In this document: positions 1 through 5,925 of the stretch, piece after piece
Position numbering within the stretch: the first letter of the stretch is position 1
Layout of the letters: each line of letters begins with the position of its first letter
NCBI GenBank assembly: GCA_016199185.1
Contig: JACQHE010000031.1
Span: 1-5,926 of the forward strand
DNA: 5,926 bases
Reading direction: 5' to 3'
Origin: Candidatus Gottesmanbacteria bacterium
Lineage (GTDB): Bacteria > Patescibacteriota > Microgenomatia > UBA10105 > UBA927
Translations under genes and position numbers: made by a program
The notes under the pieces: generated by a model
The model's database searches: none
What the model was told of the DNA's origin: nothing
The model's input: the letters and a program-made list of their open reading frames with translations, nothing else

Positions 1-384
1 CTGTGGCAGATTGTCGGTACGATCTGGCAGTATCCGCATTTTATTTCCTACGCGAACGAGCTTGCTGGTCCGCGGGACCGGCGGTATGAAATTTTGGCTG
101 ACAGCAATCTGGATTGGGGACAGGCGTTTCCGGACGCCATTCGGTATGCCAAACAAAATGGATTCGGGAAACTGCGGTTCTCGTATTTCGGGAGGCTAAA
201 CGAGAACATGTGGCGTTTTGAAGATATCTGCGCGTTTCGTACGTTTCCCGTGGATCCGGCCAAGAATGAGACGGTAACGATGATCAGCGTGTCAAACTGG
301 TATGCCTGCGGGTACAATAAGGAGGAAGCGTATCGAAAAGAAAATATCCAGAATGTAGTGGCCGATGTATTTTTGGTATTTTGA
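1..384 (+). CDS. GT39/PMT-like membrane glycosyltransferase, C-terminal fragment
   Basis: The reading frame is open from base 1 and ends at TGA 382-384, so only the last 127 residues are present and the start lies left of the window. Near its beginning the fragment reads YPHFISYANELAG, then DSNLDWGQ about residues 34-41 and LRFSYFG soon after. This order (a Tyr/Phe-rich segment with Asn-Glu-Leu, then SNLDWGQ, then a SYFG block) is the typical end of bacterial dolichyl-phosphate-mannose mannosyltransferase-like proteins (GT39/PMT_2). Those enzymes are polytopic GT-C transferases that move a sugar from a polyprenyl-phosphate carrier on the outer membrane face. The fragment has no clear membrane helix, so it is probably the exported C-terminal domain; the catalytic N-terminal loop is not visible. 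The end, ADVFLVF, resembles a natural family C-terminus. The gene lies 45 bases upstream of the YfhO-like gene on the same strand, so an operon is likely. Acceptor and sugar are unknown. Confidence 0.8.
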   Translation: MWQIVGTIWQYPHFISYANELAGPRDRRYEILADSNLDWGQAFPDAIRYAKQNGFGKLRFSYFGRLNENMWRFEDICAFRTFPVDPAKNETVTMISVSNWYACGYNKEEAYRKENIQNVVADVFLVF

Positions 385-394
385 AGCCATCACT

Positions 395-415
395 ATTCCG
401 GCTCAAGGCCGGAAT
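395..415. repeat. Perfect intergenic palindrome, 8-bp stem and 5-nt loop
   Basis: ATTCCGGC (395-402) and GCCGGAAT (408-415) are exact reverse complements around the loop TCAAG. The element fills much of the 45-base gap between two same-strand genes. No T-run follows on the plus strand, so it does not look like an intrinsic terminator. On the minus strand it reads GTCATTCCGGCCTTGAGCC, which matches the class of short dispersed palindromes often mis-translated as 'VIPAKAGIQ'-like peptides in many bacterial genomes. That class assignment comes from memory of such repeats. Only one copy is visible here, so dispersal is unproven. It could be a mRNA stem-loop between the two cistrons that affects stability or partial termination. 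Confidence 0.7.
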
Positions 416-429
416 GACAACACTCTCTT

Positions 430-2274
430 ATGAAGCGATACGTGCCTATCACTATTCTTATCGTCTTCTGGCTCGTCTTTTTTTGGCGGCAGATAGTAGG
501 CGGGGAGGTGTGGTATTGCTGCGATAATCTGCTCGTCAATATCCCCTCCAAAGTATTTTTGGCAGAGGAGCTCAAAGCCGGAAGGTTCCCCCTGTGGAAT
601 CCCTATATATTTTCCGGTACGCCGTTTTTTGCAGATATAAATCTCGCTGTCCTTCATCCGTTCAACCTCCTCTACCTCGTGTTTCCTCCGTTTCGCGCGT
701 TGACCGTGGGAATTCTTATACTCTTTTTGGCGGGAAGCACGGGAATGTATTTTCTTGGGAGAACACTAAAATTAGGTAGGTTTGCGTCATTGGTTGGTGC
801 CGTTGTGTTTGGCTTTAGCGGGTCGCTCGTTGTCTACGCCAACAATATCCCGATTCTGCAGGTTGCCGTCCTCGTGCCGTGGGTGATGGCGGCCTGGATC
901 CGGTATCTCAAATCGATGACAGGGCAAGACCTTGTCATGTTTGTGTTGGTGGCTGCGTTTCAATTTTTTTCGGGACACCCGCAGTTTACCTACTATACGT
1001 GGTTGCTTCTTGCTCTGTATTCATGGAGGCGTCTGTGGCCTTTGGCCAAAGCGGGCGGGCTCGTACTGATGGTATCGGCACTCCAGTTGGTACCGTTTTT
1101 GACGTTTGCCTTATCCTCAACCCGGGCGGGCGCGGATTTTACCTTCGTCACCACGGATTCGGTAAAGCCGCTTTCGCTTATCCGTCTTATCCTGCCGGGG
1201 ATCGTTGGGAATCTCTCCGGCGGCACCGCGTGGATACAGGCGGGGACGATCCACGGATATGTGGGGTTCCTGCCGCTCCTTCTGGCGCCGCTTGCGTGGA
1301 CAACGAAGATCGGAAGATTTTTCCTTACGATTGCCGTTGTTTGGCTCCTTATGGCGATGGGGAAATACACACCGGTCTATTGGCTTGCGTATCATATAGT
1401 GCCGGGTATTGCGTGGTTCCGCGAGCCGGTGCAGACGCTGTTTCTGTGGGGATTTGGGATTGCGGGAGCGGCAATGGTCGCAGTGGAATCGCTTCTCAAA
1501 AAGCCTCGGTCAATACGATATCTACTCGTCATAGGCATTATTTTTTTGATGGTAGCCGGGATCATGCGCATACTCAACGCTAACATTGTTGAAACGATGG
1601 TTTCGCACGTTACTTCCAAAGCATATCCTTCCGGTTTCATGCAAGAACTCGTCTATAATCTGGCGTTTATCGGGGCTATCGGGATACTAGGGGGAATAGG
1701 GGTAGGAATGGTGCGAGAGAGACTTGCAAAAATTATGGTACTCGGCGTTTTATTTGCCGATCTTTATGTCTATGGGCAAACGAACGTAACGACCCTGCCC
1801 GAGGCGACTGTTGTAAGCTGGCAAAAAAGCACACAGGAACGCGTTGCATCGTGGAAATTGTCCGGTCAATACCGCTATTACACCGATCCGGCAATCTATC
1901 CGTATCCGGATAAAGTGCCTTTCGGCCAGTTTAACGATCCGGGCGAGAGCGCATGGCAGTTTAAAATTTTACGGCCTACCACCGGTATGCTGTACGGTGT
2001 CGCTGCGGTGGACGGGTACGCCTCCATGGTACCTGCGTCGTACCAACGGCGATTCGGAGAGCCGGAGCGTTATGATCCGACGGGGGTCGTGATTCCCTCG
2101 ATTATCCATCCGCTCCTGCCGAAGTTGGGTGTGCGCTACATTATCACCAGGCCGCACAATCCATTGCTCGGCGATACGACACGCTTTCGGTTGCTTGAAA
2201 GCGACGGCGTGATTGCCGTGTATGAGGATTCGTGGGCAATTCCTATCACGTCCGCAGAAGAAACCGTACAATAA
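430..2274 (+). CDS. YfhO-family polytopic membrane protein (GT-C-like)
   Basis: This 614-residue protein starts at ATG 430, directly before the first membrane helix (about residues 5-20). The first loop carries Asp32, then the YfhO signature WNPYIFSGTPFFADIN at about 56-71, followed by HPFNLLY at 76-82. A GHPQ motif at 182-185 is also typical of the family. Around ten or more hydrophobic segments follow to about residue 460. The last 130 residues are a soluble, probably extracytoplasmic region with GVAAVDGY near 522, LGVRYIIT near 565 and VYEDSWAIP near the end, which mirrors the family's 'vYeN..alPra' ending. YfhO proteins are GT-C-related. In Firmicutes YfhO is linked to glycosylation of lipoteichoic acid or other envelope polymers, but the substrate here is unknown. 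The protein stops about 12 residues after the VYE block, shorter than many members. No Shine-Dalgarno is visible (ACACTCTCTT precedes ATG). Its last 29 bases overlap the convergent gene. Confidence 0.85.
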   Translation: MKRYVPITILIVFWLVFFWRQIVGGEVWYCCDNLLVNIPSKVFLAEELKAGRFPLWNPYIFSGTPFFADINLAVLHPFNLLYLVFPPFRALTVGILILFLAGSTGMYFLGRTLKLGRFASLVGAVVFGFSGSLVVYANNIPILQVAVLVPWVMAAWIRYLKSMTGQDLVMFVLVAAFQFFSGHPQFTYYTWLLLALYSWRRLWPLAKAGGLVLMVSALQLVPFLTFALSSTRAGADFTFVTTDSVKPLSLIRLILPGIVGNLSGGTAWIQAGTIHGYVGFLPLLLAPLAWTTKIGRFFLTIAVVWLLMAMGKYTPVYWLAYHIVPGIAWFREPVQTLFLWGFGIAGAAMVAVESLLKKPRSIRYLLVIGIIFLMVAGIMRILNANIVETMVSHVTSKAYPSGFMQELVYNLAFIGAIGILGGIGVGMVRERLAKIMVLGVLFADLYVYGQTNVTTLPEATVVSWQKSTQERVASWKLSGQYRYYTDPAIYPYPDKVPFGQFNDPGESAWQFKILRPTTGMLYGVAAVDGYASMVPASYQRRFGEPERYDPTGVVIPSIIHPLLPKLGVRYIITRPHNPLLGDTTRFRLLESDGVIAVYEDSWAIPITSAEETVQ

Positions 2275-3331
2275 ATAGGACGTTGAGAAACGTTAAAGAT
2301 CCGATGATAGCAAGGAGCATCGACTTCCATTGAAGACCAACGTTTTTTAGTTTGGTATACAGTGCCGCCAGGCCAAACGCCAAAACAGGAAGTGTGGAGA
2401 CCAGCATACGGCCGGAGTAAGAAGCTCCCTGCCACCAGATGCTCCAGGATCCGACGATTGCCACTTCCAGTGCAAATAGCGCGAAGAACCACACACGGCG
2501 CTTGTCTTTCCAAAATAGAAAACCTCCTGTGGCAAGAAGGGTGATCGGCGTCCACAGAAAAAGTCCGTTGGTAGGGGAGAAAAGCACGTCAAAGAAGTGA
2601 GGCGACCACCAGGAGAACGATTCGCCCATCGTAAGATACGGATTAGTCCACAGTGCACCATAGAGTGCCTGCCAAGCAAGAAGTTGTGGAAAGAACGTGA
2701 CAATGAGCCCAAGAAAAAATGCTTTGGAATATTTTGGAAATGCAAGTAAACCAAGTACTGCGTCCTGCGGCCGGACCAGGGCGCAAAAACCAAGCGCGCA
2801 ACCGGTCAGGAATGGCGATACGTTTTTAGAGAACAAAAATGAAAGGAATACGGTAGCTGCGAAGAATGAAATGGCGTGACTATTGACCGGATCAACCGCG
2901 CCGTAGAAGAAGAGGTTAGTGGCACCAGCGATACTTAGGATAGCAAGCATGCTCGCGGTTTGTGAGAATGCCTTTCGTAACTGTCGGTAGAGGAGGGTCA
3001 GCCCTGACAGGGTTGCAAGGACGGAGATAAAGCCGGTAAGCAGTTGATAAGGGAGATCATACCCATTTCCCTGGATGATCGCATGGGCCTGCGCGTACCA
3101 GGGAAGCCAAAAGAGGGGTGCACCGATGGGGTGTTTGTTGCCCGGCGCATAAACGCCGAAATGGGCATATTCGTTGGCGAAGTTGATATCGCCATCGACG
3201 ATAATCGAACGAACCCAGGAAAAATAAAAGACCCCGTCGCCGTAGACTGTTCTTTTAAGATATACCGCATGGCCAAAAAATATCAGCAGATAGAGAATGG
3301 CTATGAGGAGAATAGCAGATGTGATTTTCAT
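2246..3331 (-). CDS. GT-C-like polytopic membrane protein, putative glycosyltransferase
   Basis: This 361-residue protein has a first helix at about residues 4-22 and then an acidic external loop with GDG (31-33) and DGDINFANEY (46-55), followed by HPIGAPLFW (67-75). An Asp-containing motif in the first outer loop is where GT-C enzymes place their catalytic acid, so Asp46 or Asp48 is the best candidate. Later landmarks are PVNSHA (148-153), VRPQD (186-190), FSPTNGLFLWTP (251-262) and SYSGRML (304-310). The block of SP.NGLF.WTP followed by a W..G.S.G.R pattern recurs in uncharacterised bacterial membrane proteins usually annotated as glycosyltransferases. About nine to ten hydrophobic segments are visible. 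Assignment to an exact family is not certain. ATG 3329-3331 is preceded by an extended -10 element and no Shine-Dalgarno. The gene ends in tandem stops TGA-TAG inside the tail of the convergent YfhO-like gene. Confidence 0.75.
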   Translation of the reverse strand: MKITSAILLIAILYLLIFFGHAVYLKRTVYGDGVFYFSWVRSIIVDGDINFANEYAHFGVYAPGNKHPIGAPLFWLPWYAQAHAIIQGNGYDLPYQLLTGFISVLATLSGLTLLYRQLRKAFSQTASMLAILSIAGATNLFFYGAVDPVNSHAISFFAATVFLSFLFSKNVSPFLTGCALGFCALVRPQDAVLGLLAFPKYSKAFFLGLIVTFFPQLLAWQALYGALWTNPYLTMGESFSWWSPHFFDVLFSPTNGLFLWTPITLLATGGFLFWKDKRRVWFFALFALEVAIVGSWSIWWQGASYSGRMLVSTLPVLAFGLAALYTKLKNVGLQWKSMLLAIIGSLTFLNVLFIVRFLLRT

Positions 3332-3335
3332 GGCG

Positions 3336-3344
3336 TGGTAGAAT
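3336..3344 (+). promoter_or_regulatory. Extended -10 promoter for the GT2-polymerase pair
   Basis: TGG-TAGAAT fits the extended -10 pattern TGnTATAAT with five of six hexamer bases. Eight bases (TATAGCAA) separate it from ATG 3353, so a start site 6-8 bases downstream would fall at or just before the start codon. That predicts a leaderless mRNA. There is no convincing -35 hexamer at 16-18 bases, which is usual for extended -10 promoters. It overlaps the opposing -10 element by two bases. It is a consensus match only. Confidence 0.5.
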
Positions 3345-3351
3345 TATAGCA
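3343..3351 (-). promoter_or_regulatory. Extended -10 promoter for the GT-C-like gene
   Basis: On the minus strand the sequence reads TGC-TATAAT, a perfect -10 hexamer with the TGn extension. Eleven bases (TCTACCACGCC) separate it from ATG at 3331. A start site about 7 bases downstream would leave a leader of only 4-6 nucleotides. No good -35 hexamer is seen at 16-18 bases. The upstream part of this promoter would lie inside the coding sequence of the divergent GT2 gene. Confidence 0.6.
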
Positions 3352-3352
3352 A

Positions 3353-4087
3353 ATGGTTTCCGCAGTGATTCTCACGCACAATGACGAAGCGATACTTCCC
3401 CGGTGTCTCAAGAGCGTCGAGTGGTGCGATGAAATTGTTGTCGTTGATGATCGGTCAATTGATGGTACGGTGGCTTTGGCGAAGAAACTCGGAGCGAGCG
3501 TATGGTCTCGACCCTTACGGGACGATTTCGCCGCGCAGCGAAACTTCGGCCTTGCAAAAGCAAAAGGGGAGTGGGTATTTTTCGTAGACTCGGATGAAGT
3601 CGTACTCGGTGAATTGGCGTATGAAATTCAGGCGCTTCCCTTTGATAAAAACGGTTATTTCGTCAAAAGAAAAGACTATTGGGGAGGAACGTGGCTCAAG
3701 CACGGGGAGACGGGGAGTGCGAAATTATTGCGATTGGCAAGAAAAAATGCGGGTTTATGGGAGCAGCCGGTGCATGAAACGTGGCACATTGATGGACCAG
3801 TTGGAGAACTCGTTCATCCCCTTCTCCACTACCCACATCAAAACGTCGCACAATTTCTTGAGGACGTGAACCGCTATTCTACGTTATACGCACATTACCT
3901 CCACACACGAGACATCCGGGAGCCTATCTGGACAATCGCGGTTAAGCCTGCAGCAAAGTTTTTTGTCAACTACGTATTGCGTTTCGGGTTCTTGGATGGT
4001 ACTGCGGGATTGGTAGTAGCCCTGATGATGAGCTTTCATTCTTTTCTCGTACGTGCCAAACTTTGGTTTTTATGGCGATTCTCTTGA
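3353..4087 (+). CDS. Glycosyltransferase family 2, WaaE/KdtX-like
   Basis: This 244-residue soluble GT-A-fold enzyme begins at ATG 3353 with MVSAVILTHNDEAILPRCL, exactly where the family's first beta strand starts, so the start is secure. The DEIVVVDD segment (26-33) is part of the nucleotide-binding fold, QRNFG is at 62-66 and the DXD-type metal/nucleotide-sugar motif is VDSDE at 78-82. VHE at 140-142 supplies the usual late acidic residue. The C-terminal third, with FGFLDGTAGL (211-220) and an amphipathic end, matches the LPS-core beta-glucosyltransferase/heptosyltransferase-like group (WaaE, KdtX, LgtF) and is about the usual length. The enzyme is expected to transfer a hexose from a nucleotide sugar to a lipid-linked acceptor at the cytoplasmic membrane face. 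Sugar and acceptor cannot be read from sequence. Its 3' end overlaps the next gene, which suggests translational coupling. Confidence 0.88.
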   Translation: MVSAVILTHNDEAILPRCLKSVEWCDEIVVVDDRSIDGTVALAKKLGASVWSRPLRDDFAAQRNFGLAKAKGEWVFFVDSDEVVLGELAYEIQALPFDKNGYFVKRKDYWGGTWLKHGETGSAKLLRLARKNAGLWEQPVHETWHIDGPVGELVHPLLHYPHQNVAQFLEDVNRYSTLYAHYLHTRDIREPIWTIAVKPAAKFFVNYVLRFGFLDGTAGLVVALMMSFHSFLVRAKLWFLWRFS

Positions 4088-5136
4088 TCGTATTGTGGTT
4101 TAGTCTGCTTTTGGGACAGCTCGGTGGCATACCGCTTGGCGACGGTGTCAGACTCTACGTCCAGGACATCGTCCTTTCGGCGCTCGTTTTGGTCTCAGTG
4201 GCGCGGCACGGGTTGATCAGGAAATTGCCTACGTTCAGATTATTCCTTCCGATTACGCTGTTTACCCTCGCGGGAGTTTTGTCGCTCGGTAGTAATTTTT
4301 CAACAGGGTTCTTGTATCTTGTGCGTTGGGTTGCGTACGCGTTTCTTTACGCAGTTGTACTGGTCAGTCCGCTGTCTGTCAGGTTTTGGCTCTGGTGGCT
4401 GGCTCGTTTCGGTGTGGCTCTGGGCGCGGTTGGACTCGTGCAGTTTGTGTGGTATCCGGATTTACGGAACCTTTGGTATCTGGGATGGGATCCGCATTAC
4501 TACCGCGTTTTTGCGACCCTTCTTGACCCTAACTACGTTGGGATACTCCTTGTGCTGACATTGTTTTTGCTTCTCTATTTGTTCAGGAGGGTTCGATGGC
4601 AGATGGGTGCGGTTGGCGTGGCACTTCTTTTGACCTATTCGCGCAGTAGCTATCTGGCACTTCTTGTCGGAGTAGGCGTGGCTATTGTTTCTTTGAAGCG
4701 ATGGAAAAAGGGATTGTTTCTATTTCTTTTTTTCCTTCTTGCAATTGTTTATCTACCGAAAGCCGGGGGGGATACGCTGTCTCTGGATCGGTATGATTCA
4801 ACCGCCTCGCGGATACAAAATTGGAGCCAAACAATCGCGCGTATCGAAAAGCGGCCGGTGTTTGGTTACGGTTTTGGCGTGACAGGGATTGACAGTAGCC
4901 TTTTGTATGTGGGTGTTACGACCGGTATTGTTGGATTTGCGAGTTACCTATGGCTTATTTGGGAACAAGTAAAATTAGTACGACGCTCCCGGAATACACC
5001 GTTTCGAGTGATGTTTTATGCAACGTTTGCGGCACTTCTCATCCATAGCTTGTTTGTTAACAGCTTGTTTTATCCGTGGGTGATGATTTGGATGTGGGTG
5101 TTGGTGGGGGTAGCAGAAAAATATTATTTGGAATAG
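4072..5136 (+). CDS. O-antigen ligase/polymerase-like membrane protein
   Basis: This 354-residue polytopic protein has about ten hydrophobic segments. Three blocks match the O-antigen ligase family (WaaL/Wzy-like): RVFATLLDPNYVG at about residue 145, YSRSSYLALL at about 189 and RIQNWSQTIARIEKRPVFGYGFG at about 247, followed by IDSSLLYVGVTTGIVGF at about 273. In the family, arginines around the large outer loop are functionally important; here candidates are the Arg residues in the RVF and RIQNW blocks. The protein would polymerise or transfer undecaprenyl-linked glycan on the outer membrane face. Ligase and polymerase cannot be separated by sequence alone. I chose ATG 4072, which overlaps the GT2 gene by 16 bases. 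TTG 4063 in the same frame would add three residues. No Shine-Dalgarno is visible, and the stop overlaps the convergent gene by 13 bases. Confidence 0.8.
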   Translation: MAILLIVLWFSLLLGQLGGIPLGDGVRLYVQDIVLSALVLVSVARHGLIRKLPTFRLFLPITLFTLAGVLSLGSNFSTGFLYLVRWVAYAFLYAVVLVSPLSVRFWLWWLARFGVALGAVGLVQFVWYPDLRNLWYLGWDPHYYRVFATLLDPNYVGILLVLTLFLLLYLFRRVRWQMGAVGVALLLTYSRSSYLALLVGVGVAIVSLKRWKKGLFLFLFFLLAIVYLPKAGGDTLSLDRYDSTASRIQNWSQTIARIEKRPVFGYGFGVTGIDSSLLYVGVTTGIVGFASYLWLIWEQVKLVRRSRNTPFRVMFYATFAALLIHSLFVNSLFYPWVMIWMWVLVGVAEKYYLE

Positions 5137-5831
5137 GTGGCGCGGCGTTCGGCGCTCTCCTGATTGCCGGCGGGGTCGGTTGCTACGATACGGATGGTAT
5201 TTTCTCCTTCGGACAAAGAGTACGAATAGCTAAACGATCCGTCGTTTGATACGACGGCAAGCCGGTCATTGACCGTGACCGCGTTATCCGGAGAAGTTTT
5301 CCCTTTCACCGTAACCGTATTACTCTCTCCTACGATTCGCGCGCCTTCCTGGGGGCTCGTGACAGTAAGTTCTGGCTTTGTTCGCATGATGTTTATTCTC
5401 ACAACATTGGAAAGGTCGCTTAGAGAATCTTTGTCATTTTTTGCCTTGGCACTCACGGTATGATTCCCTTCAGGAAGCTTCTTCGTGAAAGAGAATGTTC
5501 CGTCATCCTTGACTGGAAGCGTCGTGGATTCTTCTTCATCGATATAAAGAACGACTTTGACTCCGGGATCGCCTTTGCCGGTAATAGCGATGCTGGCGCT
5601 GTTTGTGGCTTCCGGTAAAGGATCAAGGATGGGAGGTAGGATGAGCTCCTGATTTTGTGATTGCTGCGGGACGTTTCCGCGGATGCGGTCAACGAGAAGA
5701 CTGAAACCGACGAGGATTTTGAGGCCGAAGACAAAGAGAAAGACAATAAGTGTTAGCATGCCGCCGAGGGCGAGCATTAGGCGCTGCCGTTGCTTCCGTT
5801 CTTCGTGCCGGCGAAGTCGTGAATAGAGCAT
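5124..5831 (-). CDS. Membrane-anchored protein with two bacterial Ig-like domains
   Basis: This 235-residue protein has a strongly basic N-terminus (residues 1-18, rich in Arg), one membrane helix at about 19-47, a Pro/Gln-rich linker to about 75, then two similar beta-rich domains at about 66-148 and 153-233. Each domain ends in a matching block: DGTFSFTKKLPEGNHTVSAKA (107-130 region) and DGSFSYSYSLSEGENTIRIVA (197-217 region), followed by a 'D..GN/LSN' turn. This is the pattern of bacterial Ig-like/glucodextranase-B-like repeats. The positive-inside rule places the domains outside the membrane. No catalytic motif is seen; an adhesive, structural or carbohydrate-contacting role is plausible but unproven. 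ATG 5829-5831 lies 5 bases after the tRNA 3' end, with no Shine-Dalgarno. Met19 is an alternative start but would remove the basic N-terminus that orients the helix. Confidence 0.8.
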   Translation of the reverse strand: MLYSRLRRHEERKQRQRLMLALGGMLTLIVFLFVFGLKILVGFSLLVDRIRGNVPQQSQNQELILPPILDPLPEATNSASIAITGKGDPGVKVVLYIDEEESTTLPVKDDGTFSFTKKLPEGNHTVSAKAKNDKDSLSDLSNVVRINIMRTKPELTVTSPQEGARIVGESNTVTVKGKTSPDNAVTVNDRLAVVSNDGSFSYSYSLSEGENTIRIVATDPAGNQESAERRATYSK

Positions 5832-5836
5832 ACAAG

Positions 5837-5876
5837 AGCCGTCTGGGAGGATCGAACTCCCGACCTACGCTTGGAG
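5837..5876 (-). tRNA. tRNA 3' portion (T-arm and acceptor), Gly-like, incomplete
   Basis: On the minus strand GGGAG-TTCGATC-CTCCC (5861 down to 5845) is a perfect T-arm with a canonical TTC loop. It is followed by the acceptor strand AGACGGC and discriminator T (5837). CCA is not encoded. Upstream is a 4-base variable loop GGTC and GCGTA as the probable 3' strand of the anticodon stem, preceded by ACTCCAA. Discriminator U, an acceptor end compatible with G1-C72/C2-G71, a short variable loop and a TCC triplet together suggest glycine. However, U33 would be C in this alignment, so the identity is tentative. No pairing partner for GCGTA, no D-arm and no GCCGTCT acceptor strand occur in the remaining 50 bases. 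The 5' half is therefore outside the window beyond an insertion or intron, or it is lost and this is a pseudo-tRNA. Confidence 0.6.
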
Positions 5877-5925
5877 TTTATCCGCCTCTGGCGGAAAGGC
5901 GCCGCCCCGCCTACGTGAATTGGAG
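5864..5925. repeat. Imperfect direct repeat, CCTACG...TTGGAG, around a GC-rich insert
   Basis: On the plus strand CCTACG-C-TTGGAG (5864-5876) recurs as CCTACG-TGAA-TTGGAG (5910-5925). The first copy is the anticodon-loop and 3' stem region of the tRNA read on the opposite strand. Between the copies lies GC-rich palindromic DNA. The arrangement could come from target duplication by an inserted element or from partial duplication of tRNA sequence. The right edge of the window prevents a decision. Confidence 0.45.
5881..5895. repeat. GC-rich palindrome, 6-bp stem and 3-nt loop
   Basis: TCCGCC (5881-5886) and GGCGGA (5890-5895) are exact reverse complements around TCT. A second CCGCC block at 5902-5906 can pair with the same GGCGG, so two mutually exclusive hairpins are possible. 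I recall similar TCCGCC/GGCGGA palindromes as dispersed repeats in candidate-phylum genomes, but that cannot be confirmed from a single copy here. It sits where the 5' strand of the tRNA anticodon stem should be. Confidence 0.6.

Noticed and set aside
395..420. Palindrome as an intrinsic terminator of the GT39-like gene
   Set aside because: No U-tract follows the stem; ACAACACTCTCTT follows instead.
393..657. Minus-strand reading frames over the palindrome and the YfhO-like start, containing a CHSGLEPE-type peptide
   Set aside because: They are antisense to a well-supported gene, and the peptide is the usual mistranslation of the palindromic repeat.
879..1583. Long plus-strand alternative frame of 234 codons inside the YfhO-like gene
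   Set aside because: The translation has low-complexity Gly/Arg/Cys-rich composition, no recognisable family and lies wholly inside a strong coding frame.
2347..2793. Second minus-strand frame inside the GT-C-like gene
   Set aside because: It is out of frame with a coherent membrane protein and shows no domain or helix pattern.
4063..4071. TTG at 4063 as start of the O-antigen ligase-like gene
   Set aside because: ATG 4072 is in the same frame three codons later, directly before the first helix; neither has a Shine-Dalgarno, so the ATG is preferred.
5864..5925. CRISPR-like repeat
   Set aside because: There are only two imperfect copies, with unequal internal spacing and tRNA-derived sequence; no array is present.
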